64,000 bases of DNA from Rhodocyclaceae bacterium (lineage in GTDB: Bacteria > Pseudomonadota > Gammaproteobacteria > Burkholderiales > Rhodocyclaceae), in contig JAGRGB010000047.1 of NCBI GenBank assembly GCA_020445745.1, positions 1 to 64,000 on the forward strand, read 5' to 3'. Both the position numbers and the translations under genes were made by a program. Of the stretch, positions 47,097 to 57,119 are shown piece by piece. A model generated the notes under the pieces. It saw nothing but the letters and a program-made list of their open reading frames with translations, ran no database searches and was not told where the DNA came from. Each line of letters starts with the position of its first letter. Within the stretch, counting starts at the first letter, position 1.

Positions 47097-47753
47097 CTAC
47101 CAGTAGTCGATCGGGGCCTTGCTGCCCCGGCGGTCGCGCTCGATCAGGCTGCGGTCCAGATAGCGCTGTTCTTCTGCGGCAACCTGGTCTACCTGCGAGC
47201 GGATGCGTCGCAGATAGACCGCGTAGTCGGGGGAGGTGAAATGCACCTGGCGTGCGCAACTCCCGCCCAGGTCCTCGGCCACCAGCGGGATGCCGTCCCT
47301 GGCCAGGAACTCGCGCACGAAGCCCACGTTGACTTCGCCGATGCGGTAGGCCGGCTCGGTCGCGCTGGCATGTACGCCGAGCACGTTGGCGCCTCCGAAG
47401 GCCTTGGCGCGCAGTGATCGACGCTGGGCACCAAGCGCCAGCAGCCTGTTGACGAGCAGTTCCATCGCGTGGATGCCGTAGCGTCCGGCCTCGGAGCTGA
47501 GCAGTGGCGTCCGGTCATGGCGGCGCTCCGCGAGCAGGAAATGGTTCATTCCCATCGCGCCGGCGCGCTCGTCGTACAGGCATACCGAGACGCAGGACCC
47601 GAGCAGGGTCGACAGCACCATCGGCCCGCGGCTGCAGTAGTACTCGCCCGGATGCAGCACGCGCCGCGGCAGGCCGTTGTTGAGCGGGTTGTGCCGTCGA
47701 ACGGCCTTGCCGCGGCCGGGCGTGCCATCGCCGGGAAGGCGGTGCCTAGGCAC
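47097..47753 (-). CDS. cheD: Chemoreceptor glutamine deamidase CheD
   Basis: 218 aa. Core words: [20 protein letters not shown] with [10 protein letters not shown] (catalytic Cys), GMNHFLLAE (catalytic His), [11 protein letters not shown] and [12 protein letters not shown]. CheD hydrolyses glutamine side chains of MCPs to glutamate and assists adaptation, in some bacteria with CheC. The start overlaps the end of cheB by eight bases, so translation is coupled. It is the last gene of the chemotaxis operon; the C-terminal 40 residues ([20 protein letters not shown]) are a helical extension. Confidence 0.93.
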   Translation of the reverse strand: MPRHRLPGDGTPGRGKAVRRHNPLNNGLPRRVLHPGEYYCSRGPMVLSTLLGSCVSVCLYDERAGAMGMNHFLLAERRHDRTPLLSSEAGRYGIHAMELLVNRLLALGAQRRSLRAKAFGGANVLGVHASATEPAYRIGEVNVGFVREFLARDGIPLVAEDLGGSCARQVHFTSPDYAVYLRRIRSQVDQVAAEEQRYLDRSLIERDRRGSKAPIDYW

Positions 47754-48855
47754 CGACGAGCGACCGGCGAGCGCGCTTCAGGCCGTCACGATCGTGCAGC
47801 GAACGGATCAGTGCGGGGATCTCGCCAAGGGGCAGCTCGCGGTCCACTCCGCCGCGCCGAACCGCCTCCTTGGGCATGCCGTGGACGATGCAGCTGCTTT
47901 CGTGCTCGGCGATCGTCAGCGCGCCCGCCTTGTGCATCTCCAGCATTCCGGCGGCGCCGTCGTCACCCATGCCGGTCAGGATGATCCCCAGCGCATTGCC
48001 CGCGGCACTCTGGGCGACCGACCGGAACAGGACATCCACCGAGGGCTTGTGGCGGCTCACGGGGGGGCCGTCCTTGACCTCCACCCGGTACTGGGCGCCG
48101 CTGCGCCGCAGCAGCATGTGCTTCCCGCCAGGGGCGATCAGTACCCGCCCCGGAATCACGCGGTCGTCGCCGCGCGCCTCGAGCACCTCGACCTGGCACA
48201 GACTGTCCAGCCGACGGGCGAACGCTGCGGTGAACTTTTCCGGCATGTGCTGCACCACGACGATGCCGGGCGCATCGGCGCGAAGTTGCGGCAGGATCGC
48301 CTCGAGCGCACGTGTACCGCCGGTCGAGGTGCCGATCGCGACCACGAAGTCGGTGGTCTCGGAGACCGGCCCTGCCGACGAGCGGTTCGGCAGCACGGCA
48401 TCGGCGTTGAGCTTGGGTGTGGCGGCGGGCGCGGCGGCGGCCGGGCTGCGTGCCACTCGGGATGCACCGGCAGCTCTGACCGCGTCGATGATCGGCGCGT
48501 TGGATTCGGCCAGGAATTCCTTCAGCGCGAGCTTCGGCTTGGTGATGATCTCGACCGCACCGGCCGCCAATGCCTGCACCGCGGTGTCGGTCCCCTTGCC
48601 GGTCAGTGTCGAGCAGATCACCACCGGTGTCGGTCGCTCCGCCATGATCTTGCGCAGAAAGGTGAGTCCGTCCATGCGCGGCATCTCGATGTCCAGCACG
48701 ATCACGTCCGGCCACTGCTTCTCCATCAGACGCATCGCGAACAGCGGGTCCTGGGCGACGCCGATCACTTCGATCCCGGCCTTGCCCTGCAGCACCTTGC
48801 CCAGCACCTGTCGCACCAGGGCGGAGTCGTCCACGATCAGGACCTTGATGCTCAC
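47746..48855 (-). CDS. cheB: Chemotaxis methylesterase/response regulator CheB
   Basis: 369 aa from GTG 48855, chosen for AGGAGGG seven bases upstream; the frame opens earlier. Receiver domain: [15 protein letters not shown] with the DD pair, [14 protein letters not shown] with the phosphoacceptor Asp, and the Thr/Ser plus Lys pair ([15 protein letters not shown]). A Pro/Ala linker follows, then the methylesterase domain with [13 protein letters not shown] (catalytic Ser), [10 protein letters not shown] (His) and [13 protein letters not shown] (Asp). It removes methyl groups from MCP glutamates once phosphorylated by CheA. Between cheR and cheD in the operon. Confidence 0.96.
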   Translation of the reverse strand: MSIKVLIVDDSALVRQVLGKVLQGKAGIEVIGVAQDPLFAMRLMEKQWPDVIVLDIEMPRMDGLTFLRKIMAERPTPVVICSTLTGKGTDTAVQALAAGAVEIITKPKLALKEFLAESNAPIIDAVRAAGASRVARSPAAAAPAATPKLNADAVLPNRSSAGPVSETTDFVVAIGTSTGGTRALEAILPQLRADAPGIVVVQHMPEKFTAAFARRLDSLCQVEVLEARGDDRVIPGRVLIAPGGKHMLLRRSGAQYRVEVKDGPPVSRHKPSVDVLFRSVAQSAAGNALGIILTGMGDDGAAGMLEMHKAGALTIAEHESSCIVHGMPKEAVRRGGVDRELPLGEIPALIRSLHDRDGLKRARRSLVGA

Positions 48856-49003
48856 GGGAATACCCTCCTGTCGCCGAGCGACGTTTCGGGGCTGGTCTTG
48901 CACGGCCAGCCCTGGATCGAGCGCCCCCTTCGGACGGCCGGGCGGGGGCACGGCAACCCGGGGAGGCGGGGATGGCGGCGGCGGGCCGCTGCGGGCAGCC
49001 GCT

Positions 49004-49861
49004 TCAGCACTTGCGGTATACCGACGGTTGCATCATCGCCAGTTCCGAGGACACGCCGTGCAGGGTCTCGGCCTGGCCGATGATCAGCACGCCGCCCGGT
49101 TCGAGGCGTTCGACGACCCGCTCGACCACCTGCGCCTTGGTCACCTTGTCGAAATAGATCAGGACGTTGCGCAACAGGACCAGGCGGAAGCGCCCGATCT
49201 CCGGCAGCGCCTCGTTGAGGTTGACGGCGTGGAAGCTGACGCGCTCACGCAAGCGGCGATCGACCAGCACCCGCCCCTGTTGCGGACCGACGCCCTTCAG
49301 GCAGTACGATCTGAGGTATTCGGGGGGAATGTTGCGCGTGCGTTCGAGGGGATACAGGCCCCGCTGCGCGCGTGCCAGCACGCGCCGGCTGATGTCGCTG
49401 GCAAGGATCTCCCAGCCCTGCAGGCCGCGCCGTTCGGCCAGCAGCATCGCCAGCGAATAGGCCTCCTCGCCGCTCGAGCTGGCGGCACTCCAGGCTCGCA
49501 GCGGCTGGCCGCGGGGGCTAAGGCGGTCGAGCTGTGCGTCGATGAAGTCGAACTGCCGCGGCTCCCGGAAGAAGTAGGTTTCGTTGGTGGTCAACAGATC
49601 CACCATCGCCTGCAGTTCGGCTTGGTCGGCACTCAGCTGCGCGATGTAGGCCGGATAGCTGCCGAGCCCGAGCTGGCGGAGCCGCGAACTCAGGCGACTG
49701 GCCACCATGCTCTTCTTTTGCGGGCCCAGCTCGATCCCCGCGTGCCGCCGCATGGCGTCACGAAACCATTGGAACTCCCGCTCGGCGAGCGCGAGCTCGT
49801 CGCATGGCGCTGCCGGGCCGGCTTGCCGCACGCTCGCCATGGCGCTGACGGACGCACTCAC
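49004..49861 (-). CDS. cheR: Chemotaxis protein methyltransferase CheR
   Basis: About 285 aa. The N-terminal helical CheR_N domain ([37 protein letters not shown]) and [18 protein letters not shown], then the Rossmann part [20 protein letters not shown] (SAM site), [15 protein letters not shown], and [14 protein letters not shown] (LL-RN-LIYF motif). It methylates MCP glutamates with S-adenosylmethionine. I choose GTG 49861, eight bases after the cheW stop; ATG 49843 is an alternative. The frame upstream to 50098 only mirrors cheW. Confidence 0.94.
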   Translation of the reverse strand: MSASVSAMASVRQAGPAAPCDELALAEREFQWFRDAMRRHAGIELGPQKKSMVASRLSSRLRQLGLGSYPAYIAQLSADQAELQAMVDLLTTNETYFFREPRQFDFIDAQLDRLSPRGQPLRAWSAASSSGEEAYSLAMLLAERRGLQGWEILASDISRRVLARAQRGLYPLERTRNIPPEYLRSYCLKGVGPQQGRVLVDRRLRERVSFHAVNLNEALPEIGRFRLVLLRNVLIYFDKVTKAQVVERVVERLEPGGVLIIGQAETLHGVSSELAMMQPSVYRKC

Positions 49862-49869
49862 TGGCAGGC

Positions 49870-50418
49870 TCAGGCGGCCACGCCACGAGCGCGCTTCTGC
49901 AGGTCGCTCAGCGCCGCCAGCTCTTCCACCGACAGCACGTGGTCGATACTCAGGATGACGATGAAGCGCTCGTCCACGCGACCCATCCGATCGATGAAAT
50001 CGGTGCGGATGTCGGCACCGAATTCCGGTGCCGGCTGCATCGCGTCGTCCGCGATCTCCAGTACCTCCTTGACCTCGTCCACCAGCATGCCCATGCATTG
50101 GCGCCCGTCGCGGCCGGGCACCTCCACGATCACCACGCAGCTGCGCTTGGTGAGACGCGTGGCGGGGCGGTCGAGCCTCACGGAGAGGTCGATCACCGGC
50201 ACCACCCTGCCGCGCAGGTTGATGACGCCGCGCACGAAGGGCGGTGTCAGCGGCACCGGGCTGATGTCGACCACCTCGATGATCTCCTTGATGTCGAGGA
50301 TGCCGATCGCGAACAGCTCTTCTCCGACGTGGAAGGTCAGGAACTGGTTCAGCTCCTGCTGTTCCTCTCCGGCGATCGGTACCGGTGCTTTCGCCACAGC
50401 TTGCAATTGGTTGCTCAT
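49870..50418 (-). CDS. cheW: Chemotaxis coupling protein CheW
   Basis: 182 aa. CheW SH3-like fold: NQFLTFHVGEELFAIGILDI, EIIEVVDISPVPLTPPFVRG, VINLRGRVVPVIDLSVRL with the conserved NLRG, VVIVEVPGRD and MGMLVDEVKEVLEI. It bridges MCPs and CheA. ATG 50418 has AGGAG upstream. The tail beyond residue 165 (ALSDLQKRARGVAA) is slightly longer than in the shortest CheW proteins. Confidence 0.96.
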   Translation of the reverse strand: MSNQLQAVAKAPVPIAGEEQQELNQFLTFHVGEELFAIGILDIKEIIEVVDISPVPLTPPFVRGVINLRGRVVPVIDLSVRLDRPATRLTKRSCVVIVEVPGRDGRQCMGMLVDEVKEVLEIADDAMQPAPEFGADIRTDFIDRMGRVDERFIVILSIDHVLSVEELAALSDLQKRARGVAA

Positions 50419-50466
50419 TTCCCGGGATCTCCTGCAGGCGCCCTGGGGCGCCCGCTGGCAGTGCGT

Positions 50467-52647
50467 TCAGAAGCGCTCGAAGTCCTTCTCGTCGATGGCG
50501 GTGTTGCCATCCACCACCGCCAGGCGCGGCGGCGTCTCGTACTCGAAGCTGGCCGCGGCCTGCTGCCGCTGTGCCGGCTTCTTGCCCGCCTTCTTCGTCG
50601 CCCGCGTGCCCTCGTCCTGGCCGAGCCGGAAGAAGGCGACGGTCTGCTGCAACTGCTCCGCCTGTCCGCTCAGTTCCTCGGATGTGGCGGCCAGTTCTTC
50701 GGACGCCGACGCGTTCTGCTGGGTCAGTTGATCGAGCTGACCCATCGCCTCGTTGATCTGGCGAACGCCGCTGGCCTGCTCGTCGGAGGCTGCGGAGATC
50801 TCCTGCACCAGGTCGGCGGTGCGCTGGATGTTCGGCACCATCTCGTCGAGCAGCTTGCCGGCCTGCTCGGCGATGCTGACGCTGTTGCCGGCCAGTTCGT
50901 TGATCTCCTGCGCGGCGACGCGGCTGTTTTCGGCAAGGCGGCGGACCTCGGCGGCGACCACGGTGAATCCCTTGCCGTGCTCGCCGGCGCGGGCCGCCTC
51001 GATGGCCGCGTTCAGCGACAACAGGTTGGTCTTGTAGGCGATGTCCTCGATCAGGCTGATCTTGGCGGCAATCGCCTTCATGGCGTCCACCGTCTGGCGC
51101 ACCGCTTCGCCGCTGCGCTGGGCCTCGCGTGCCGCGGTGGTGGCGATGCCGTCGGTGGTGCGGGCGTTGTCGGTGTTCTGCTGGACCGAGGAATTGAGCT
51201 GCTCGACCGACGCGCTGGTCTCCTCGACGCCGGACGCCTGTTCGGTGCTGCTCTGGCTGAGGGACTGGGCGGTGGCACTGACCTCCTGCGACGCGCTGGC
51301 CAGCGAGTGGGCCCCGCCACGCACTTCGCCGACCACCTGCGCCAGGCGCTCGGTCATCCGCTGCATCGCCAGCAGCAACTGGCCGGTCTCGTCGCGGCTG
51401 TCGACGTCGATCTGGACCGACAGGTCGCCTTCCGCCAGCTGCTCGGAAATCTGGGTCGCGCGCTTGAGCGGACGGGTGATCGCACGGGTGATCAGCACAC
51501 CGAGCAGGATGCCCAGCACCAGGGCTCCACCGGCGATCGACAGCATCGTCAGCGTCGCCAGTTCACCTGCTGCACCGGCGTGCTTCCTGGCGTCGTTCAT
51601 CTTGCCATTGGCGATCGTGCCGACCTGGCCGAGCAGCTCCTCGGCGGCGGCACCGGCGGTGTCCAGGGTCTGCATCGCCTGGTCCGCCGCAATCGCCTGT
51701 TCGATCAGGTGCCGACGCGCCGCGAACATCCGCTTGCCGGCTTGCTGGAACGCTGTGTGGGCGCGGTCGGAGGCGAGCAGGAAGTTGCGCAGGCCCTCGT
51801 CGGCGACCTTGACGACCTGGTCGCCATCGACGTCGCCGCCATTGAGCACCGCGGACACCACCTCGTCGTAGGCCTTGATGGTTTCCTGGTAGGCCGCTTC
51901 GTTCTTGTCGATCTGGGTCAGCTGGGTGGCCTGAGCGACTTCTTCGAGTTCGATGCGGCTGGCCAGAATGGCGTTCTTCATTTCCATCGTGGCATCGACC
52001 AGCGGCACAGAATCGCTCATCAACTGGGCATAGTCCTTGACCGTCCGCGCCTTGCCGAGCATGCCGGCGATATGTTCCTTGACGGCGGTCTCGGCGTCGT
52101 CCGCGGTCTGGATCACGGTTTCGACGGCCTTTTCCATCGCCAGCATCGCTGCTGCCTCTTCCCGCCTGCCTTCGAGCAGCGCGTGGCCGGTCTTGCGCAG
52201 GGTTTCGGCTGCCACCTGGAAGGAATCGTTGTGCAGCTTGTCGGAGCGCCGCACGGCCTCGGCGAGCTTCGCATCGTCGGTCTTCAGCACCGTCTCACCG
52301 TTGCCCAGGTCGCCGCCTTCGAGGATCGCGCCGACCATGACGTCGAAGCGTTCCACGGCTTTCGCGAAGTCGGCCTCGATGGCGGGCAGGGCTTCCTCGT
52401 CGGCACGTCCGACCACCGCGGTGGCGCCCTTGAATTCCTCCATCGCGTTGCGCCCGATCATCAGCGCGAGCTTCATCTCGTTGGCGGCGTCGACCACCGG
52501 CGCCTGCTTCTCGCCGATCACGAAGATCTCCTCGTCGAGCGCCTTGATGCCGCTCAGGCCGGTGTAGCTGGCGATCCCGATCAATGCCATCAGTACGCCG
52601 AAGCCGATCGCGAGCTTGTTGCCGATCCGCATGTTCTTCCAATTCAT
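50467..52647 (-). CDS. Methyl-accepting chemotaxis protein (large sensor, HAMP, aromatic tail)
   Basis: 726 aa; ATG 52647 with AAGGGGA upstream. TM1 about residues 10-30 ([20 protein letters not shown]), followed by a ~330-residue all-helical sensor (HBM-like, two four-helix layers by its length and heptads) with several Asp/Glu-rich helices. TM2 about 350-372 ([20 protein letters not shown]), then HAMP ([20 protein letters not shown]). The signalling hairpin is [20 protein letters not shown] and [20 protein letters not shown]. The end is DEKDFERF: an aromatic-ended tail like the pentapeptide tethers that recruit CheR/CheB or CheD elsewhere. It lies between cheA and cheW, so it is probably the main receptor of this pathway. 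Confidence 0.94.
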   Translation of the reverse strand: MNWKNMRIGNKLAIGFGVLMALIGIASYTGLSGIKALDEEIFVIGEKQAPVVDAANEMKLALMIGRNAMEEFKGATAVVGRADEEALPAIEADFAKAVERFDVMVGAILEGGDLGNGETVLKTDDAKLAEAVRRSDKLHNDSFQVAAETLRKTGHALLEGRREEAAAMLAMEKAVETVIQTADDAETAVKEHIAGMLGKARTVKDYAQLMSDSVPLVDATMEMKNAILASRIELEEVAQATQLTQIDKNEAAYQETIKAYDEVVSAVLNGGDVDGDQVVKVADEGLRNFLLASDRAHTAFQQAGKRMFAARRHLIEQAIAADQAMQTLDTAGAAAEELLGQVGTIANGKMNDARKHAGAAGELATLTMLSIAGGALVLGILLGVLITRAITRPLKRATQISEQLAEGDLSVQIDVDSRDETGQLLLAMQRMTERLAQVVGEVRGGAHSLASASQEVSATAQSLSQSSTEQASGVEETSASVEQLNSSVQQNTDNARTTDGIATTAAREAQRSGEAVRQTVDAMKAIAAKISLIEDIAYKTNLLSLNAAIEAARAGEHGKGFTVVAAEVRRLAENSRVAAQEINELAGNSVSIAEQAGKLLDEMVPNIQRTADLVQEISAASDEQASGVRQINEAMGQLDQLTQQNASASEELAATSEELSGQAEQLQQTVAFFRLGQDEGTRATKKAGKKPAQRQQAAASFEYETPPRLAVVDGNTAIDEKDFERF

Positions 52648-52659
52648 GTCAGTTCCCCT

Positions 52660-54852
52660 TCACTGAAGCGCAGTCAATGCCGGTGCGAGCGCCTTCGTAC
52701 CCCGGCTCGCCGCCCGTACCAATTCTTCAACGTCCAAGATCATCGCGATTCGACCGTTCCCCATCACGGTCGCACCGCTCACCACCCGCAAGCCGGCCAG
52801 CATCTCGCCGAGGGGCTTGATCACGGTCTGCAGTTCCCCTTCCAGGCGGTCCACCACCAGTCCAGCCAATTCGCGGCCGTGGCGCACCACCACCAGGTTT
52901 TCCCGCTCCTCGGCGTTTCCGTGCGGCGCCAGGCTGAACAATTCGCGCAGCCGGACGAAGGGCAGCACGGTGCCGCGCAGATTGACGTAGTGCCGTCCGG
53001 AGCGGACCTCCCAGTCGTCCTTCTGCAATTCGACGCATTCGACGACGTTGTCCAGCGGCACCACGTACGGCTCGTTGCCGGAGCCGACCAGGAAACCGTC
53101 GATGATCGCCAGCGTCAGCGGCAGCCGGATCGTGATCGTCGTGCCTCTGCCCAGTTCGCTGTCGATTTCTACCGAGCCGCGCGCACTTTCGATGTTGCGC
53201 TTGACCACGTCCATGCCGACGCCGCGGCCGGACAGGTCGGTGGCCTGGTCCTTGGTGCTGAGCCCTGGTGCGAAGATCAGTTGCATCAGCTCGCGCCGGC
53301 TCAACTGCACGTCGGCGGCGATCAGGCCGCGATTGACGGCCTTGTCGCGCAGCTTGTCGAGATTCAGGCCGCCACCGTCGTCGGTGATGGTGATCACGAT
53401 GCTGCCGGAATCGTGGTAGGCGGAAAGCTGGATCGTGCCTTGTTCCGGCTTGCCGGCGGCGGCCCTGACGGCGGGTGCCTCGATGCCGTGATCGATCGCA
53501 TTGCGCACCAGGTGCATCAGCGGATCGCTGAGACTCTCCACCACGGTCTTGTCGAGTTCGGTTTCGCCGCCGTCGATCTCCAGCGCGATCGACTTGCCCA
53601 GCTCACGGCTCAGGTCCCGCACGACGCGCCGGAAACGGCTGAAGGTCTCGCCGATCTGCACCATGCGCAGCGTCAGCGCGTTGTCGCGGATCTCGCTGAC
53701 CAGCTTGTTCATGCCGGCGAGCGACTCCTGCAGCAGCAGGCTGCCCTCGCTGCGTGCGAGCAGTTCGGTGGCGGCGCTGGCGGTGACCAGCTCCCCGACC
53801 AGGTTGATCAGCTGTCCGAGCTTGTCGGCGTCCACGCGGATCAACTGGGCGTCGCGCTGCAGCTTGGCCTTGACCTTGCCCTGCTTCTGCAGCGCGCCGT
53901 CGAGCACCGGCTGCGCCACCGAGTTCTGCTCGACGAGGATTTCACCGAGCGGCCGGGTGGCGGCGCCTTCGCCCTGGTCGCCGGTGTTCTGGGCGGCCAG
54001 GGCCTGGTCGAGTTCGCGCTGGGTCAGCGCGCCGGCCCCCAACAGCATCTCGCCGAGGCGCAGCAGCTCGTCCTCCGGCATGCGATCGAGCAGCGCCAGA
54101 TACTCGCCGGTGTTCGACTGCGGCGGCACGATGACGATCTCGCAATCGTCCTGGGCGAAGGCGAACACCTCTTCGATCTCGCCCTTGTTGGCCTGGGACT
54201 GAAGACTGATCTCGAAGCCGAGCAGGCAATCCTCCGGGTCGAAGGGCTGCGCATCGCGGATGCGGTCGGTGACCGTCAGGGTGTCGCGCACCTCGCCCAC
54301 GGTGCGCAGGTAGCGCAGGAAGGAGAGCGGGTCGATGCCGTTGCGGAAGGCGTCGGCGTGGAAGCGCAGCGATATGTGCCAGTTGTTGCCCTCGATCGCG
54401 CCGCCGCCGGAGCGGGTGGCCTCGACCACCCCGGCCGTCGTCACCGCGTTCGCTGCTGTGGCCGGCGAGCCGCCGTCGAGGGCCGTCAGCAGCGCCTGGC
54501 CATGTTGCTCCAGGTCGGCGTCGAGCGCTGCGGCGGGGTCCGCGGCAGCGAGTTCGACCAGCTGCGAGATGTGGTCGCGGCAATCCAGCAGCACCGCGGC
54601 CAGCTCGGCGTCCAGCGCCCGTTCGCCGGCCCGCACCTGGTCCATCACCGATTCGACCCGGTGCGTGAAATGCACGACGTGCTCGAAGCCGAAGACGCCG
54701 GACGAGCCCTTGATCGTGTGCACTGCGCGGAACAGGGTGTTGATCGCCTCCGGATCGTCGGCATTGCTCTCGACGTTGAGCAGCAGGTCTTCCATCACGG
54801 CCAGAAGCTCGCCGCATTCGTCGAGAAAGGTTTGGATCGGATCGCTGCTCAT
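52660..54852 (-). CDS. cheA: Chemotaxis histidine kinase CheA
   Basis: 730 aa from ATG 54852, which overlaps the STAS gene stop (ATGA). P1 HPt: LFRAVHTIKGSSGVFGF with phospho-His about residue 45. A CheY-binding P2-like domain (about 150-260: LRFHADAFRNGIDPLSFLRY, DCLLGFEISLQSQANKG) and a linker follow. P3 dimerisation, then P4 kinase with HLVRNAIDHGIE (N box), ITDDGGGLNLDKL (G1) and GRGVGMDVVKRNIE (G2). P5 CheW-like end: YVNLRGTVLPFVRLREL. One HPt only and no receiver domain. It phosphorylates CheY and CheB. Confidence 0.96.
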   Translation of the reverse strand: MSSDPIQTFLDECGELLAVMEDLLLNVESNADDPEAINTLFRAVHTIKGSSGVFGFEHVVHFTHRVESVMDQVRAGERALDAELAAVLLDCRDHISQLVELAAADPAAALDADLEQHGQALLTALDGGSPATAANAVTTAGVVEATRSGGGAIEGNNWHISLRFHADAFRNGIDPLSFLRYLRTVGEVRDTLTVTDRIRDAQPFDPEDCLLGFEISLQSQANKGEIEEVFAFAQDDCEIVIVPPQSNTGEYLALLDRMPEDELLRLGEMLLGAGALTQRELDQALAAQNTGDQGEGAATRPLGEILVEQNSVAQPVLDGALQKQGKVKAKLQRDAQLIRVDADKLGQLINLVGELVTASAATELLARSEGSLLLQESLAGMNKLVSEIRDNALTLRMVQIGETFSRFRRVVRDLSRELGKSIALEIDGGETELDKTVVESLSDPLMHLVRNAIDHGIEAPAVRAAAGKPEQGTIQLSAYHDSGSIVITITDDGGGLNLDKLRDKAVNRGLIAADVQLSRRELMQLIFAPGLSTKDQATDLSGRGVGMDVVKRNIESARGSVEIDSELGRGTTITIRLPLTLAIIDGFLVGSGNEPYVVPLDNVVECVELQKDDWEVRSGRHYVNLRGTVLPFVRLRELFSLAPHGNAEERENLVVVRHGRELAGLVVDRLEGELQTVIKPLGEMLAGLRVVSGATVMGNGRIAMILDVEELVRAASRGTKALAPALTALQ

Positions 54853-55211
54853 CTGCCGTCGCCTCGACTCGCCGTCGGATCGCTGGCGGGCAGCACCAGC
54901 GGATCCCCGAAAAAGGATTCCAGCTTGACCAGTTCCAGTACCTCGATCACCGGCCGGCTGTGGCCGACCAGTCGCAACGTCCTGGCTTCGTGGCGCGCGG
55001 ATTCCTTCAAGTGGATCAGCACCTGGACGCCGGCACTGTCGATCTCCTCGACACCGGACAGGTCGATCTCCAGCGCCTCGCTGTCGGCCAGGGTCGCCAG
55101 CAATCGCGCGTGGGTGTCGGCCGCCTGGTAGATGGTCAGTTCCGCGTCCATCACGACGCGCGCGCAATTCCCCGTCGTGCCGTGTTGCCGCTCCGTATGC
55201 TGTTCAGTCAT
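54849..55211 (-). CDS. STAS-domain protein (anti-sigma-factor-antagonist-like)
   Basis: 120 aa. STAS fold with the phospho-site loop EEIDSAGVQVLIHLKE (Ser of D-S-A-G), preceded by ALEIDLSGV and followed by RTLRLVGHSRPVIEVLELV. In other systems a kinase phosphorylates this Ser to control partner binding; here it lies between cheY and cheA, with its stop overlapping cheA, so it probably works with the CheA array. STAS genes at this position occur in several proteobacterial che operons. Cytosolic. Confidence 0.9.
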   Translation of the reverse strand: MTEQHTERQHGTTGNCARVVMDAELTIYQAADTHARLLATLADSEALEIDLSGVEEIDSAGVQVLIHLKESARHEARTLRLVGHSRPVIEVLELVKLESFFGDPLVLPASDPTASRGDGR

Positions 55212-55239
55212 CGCGGGTTTCCAGGAATCGGGTTCGCAC

Positions 55240-55608
55240 TCAAGGCAGTACCAGCTTGGCCACCGCGTCGAGCAGTTGTGGCGGCTGGAACGGTTTCACC
55301 ACCCAGGCCTTGGCCCCGGCCGCCTTGCCGGCCATCTTCTTGTCGTCCTGCGACTCGGTGGTCAGCATCATGATCGGCGTGAACTTGTATGCCGACAGCT
55401 TCTTGACCTCCTTGACCAGCGTGATGCCGTCCATGTTGGGCATGTTCACGTCGCTGATGATCAGGTTGATCTTCTGCCCCGTCAGCTTGCTCAGCGCGTC
55501 CTTGCCGTCGCAAGCCTCGATGACCTCGTAGCCGGCGCCCCGCAGCGCCAGGCCGACCACCTGGCGAATCGACGCCGAGTCGTCCACGACCATCAAAGTT
55601 TTCGCCAT
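55240..55608 (-). CDS. cheY: Chemotaxis response regulator CheY
   Basis: 122 aa, a single receiver domain: TLMVVDDSASIRQVV (acid pair), LIISDVNMPNMDGI (phosphoacceptor Asp), PIMMLTTES (Thr) and AWVVKPFQPPQLL (Lys). It has no output domain, as in CheY that binds the flagellar switch. It lies between the first MCP and the STAS gene, with spacings of 18 and 28 bases. Confidence 0.94.
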   Translation of the reverse strand: MAKTLMVVDDSASIRQVVGLALRGAGYEVIEACDGKDALSKLTGQKINLIISDVNMPNMDGITLVKEVKKLSAYKFTPIMMLTTESQDDKKMAGKAAGAKAWVVKPFQPPQLLDAVAKLVLP

Positions 55609-55626
55609 TCTTCGACTAGCTCCATT

Positions 55627-56826
55627 TCAGAAAAACGTGACACCGCCGCTGTCTTCCTCTTCGGCGACGGCTTCAGCGTGGGCGCCTCCGGCGGCGGTGA
55701 TCGATTCGTGATTGATGCGTTGCTCGTTCGTCGTGTATTCACGGCGCATCTTGTCCAGCAGGCGGTCCACCGCGGCAGAAGGATCGCCGCTGCCGTCGCC
55801 GTCGTCCGCGATGCCGGCTGCGAGCTGGTTCAGGTTGTCGCTGGCGTGGCACAGGATCTGGCTGACCCGATCCTGGAACTGCAGATTCACCAGCGCGCTC
55901 TGGATCTCGGCCTGAATGTTCTGGCCGGTGCTGCGCAACCTTTCGGCTTCGGTCCGGAGTTCGTCGATCACGCCGGCCTGGCGGGCCAGCGCGTCACGAA
56001 CGGTCTGCTCGGCCCGCTGGGTATTTTCGAGATCGCGATTGGCGGAGGATTCGGCGTGCCTGCCGACCTGGGCCATGGCCTGGGCAATCAGTTCCACCTT
56101 GGCGCGGATGCGATTGCCGGTTTCCAGTGACGACTGCGAGAGCCGCCGCACTTCGTCGGCGACCACGGCGAATCCGCGTCCGCTCTCGCCGGCGCGTGCG
56201 GCCTCGATGGCGGCGTTGAGCGCCAGCATGTTGGTCTGGTCGGCGATTTCGGAAACTTCGGTGGCCATCGACTCCAGTTCCTTGGCGAAGCCGGCCAAGG
56301 GCGAGATGTCGGTGAGCAGCGCGGCCTTGTCCTGCTGGACCTTCTGCAGGGTGTCGACGACTTGTCCGAGCTGTTGCTCGGTGTTGCTCAGCGTGGAACG
56401 GATCGCGTCGTCGTGGCCCGAACTCTGCACCACGGCGTCGAGTTCGCCGATGAAGCCGGAGAAGGTCCCGATCAGTCCGCTGACACCCTGCTCGGTCTGC
56501 CGGCGCGAGCTGTCCACCTGGCGGGCGAGGATCGGCGGGGCGGACGAGAGCAGCCTCGACAGGGATTCACTGCGGCGTGTCGCCGCGGCCAGTTCGTTGC
56601 GGGCCTGCGCCTGGGCATCGACGGCCGCCTGCAGCCGTTGGCCGTGCGTGCGCGCGCGTCGCAGTGCGATGACCAGCGCGGCGACCGACAACAGCGCGAC
56701 GCTGATCAGGAAGGGCACGCCGGAGGCTCCGCCCAAGGTCCAGGCGAGCAGTGCGGTAGCCGGCGGCAGGGCGGCCGCCGACAGTGGCGCCGCGTAGTTG
56801 TAATCCTGAATGGAATCGTCGTTCAT
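55627..56826 (-). CDS. Methyl-accepting chemotaxis-like protein, no periplasmic domain, TFF tail
   Basis: 399 aa. Two close N-terminal hydrophobic segments (residues ~12-60: [20 protein letters not shown] and [20 protein letters not shown]) leave no periplasmic sensor. A coiled coil and a shortened signalling hairpin follow ([40 protein letters not shown]), then [20 protein letters not shown]. The end is DSGGVTFF, an aromatic tail. It probably senses an internal or membrane cue (inference). First gene of the che operon, directly behind a FliA-type promoter. Confidence 0.92.
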   Translation of the reverse strand: MNDDSIQDYNYAAPLSAAALPPATALLAWTLGGASGVPFLISVALLSVAALVIALRRARTHGQRLQAAVDAQAQARNELAAATRRSESLSRLLSSAPPILARQVDSSRRQTEQGVSGLIGTFSGFIGELDAVVQSSGHDDAIRSTLSNTEQQLGQVVDTLQKVQQDKAALLTDISPLAGFAKELESMATEVSEIADQTNMLALNAAIEAARAGESGRGFAVVADEVRRLSQSSLETGNRIRAKVELIAQAMAQVGRHAESSANRDLENTQRAEQTVRDALARQAGVIDELRTEAERLRSTGQNIQAEIQSALVNLQFQDRVSQILCHASDNLNQLAAGIADDGDGSGDPSAAVDRLLDKMRREYTTNEQRINHESITAAGGAHAEAVAEEEDSGGVTFF

Positions 56827-56870
56827 TTATCCGGGCCTGAGCGTTTCCGGTGAAGCACCGAGCGCCTAGA

Positions 56871-56897
56871 ACATCGGTCGCCTGGGGCAGAACTTGA
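56871..56897 (-). promoter_or_regulatory. Putative sigma-28 (FliA) promoter of the chemotaxis operon
   Basis: On the minus strand TCAAGTTC (56897-56890), 11 bases, ACCGATGT (56878-56871), against TAAAGTTT-N11-GCCGATAA: six of eight matches in each box with exact spacing. It lies 45 bases before the first ATG (56826). All genes from there to cheD follow with short gaps or overlaps, so one promoter could drive the whole set. Confidence 0.6.
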
Positions 56898-57119
56898 TAG
56901 GGATTCGCCCCCACCTCGGACCGATTTCACAATCCCTGGACGCAGTCCGAGCCGGACCTCGGTGGCCTCCCGATGACATTGGAAATTCGGCTGCAGGCCG
57001 ACTTCCGCGAAGGGGGCACGTCCGGCCCGTTCCGTCGGCAGCGCCGCGCTGCTTCCGGCAGCGAACCGCCATAGCGGCTATACCGAAACTGCATCGAGTC
57101 GTCGCGGGGAAGGGATATC

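Noticed and set aside
49939..55131. 1730-codon plus-strand open frame across the chemotaxis operon
   Set aside because: It runs antisense to cheR, cheW, an MCP, cheA and STAS genes, is full of His/Arg/Gln runs and has no motif; it is a high-GC mirror frame.
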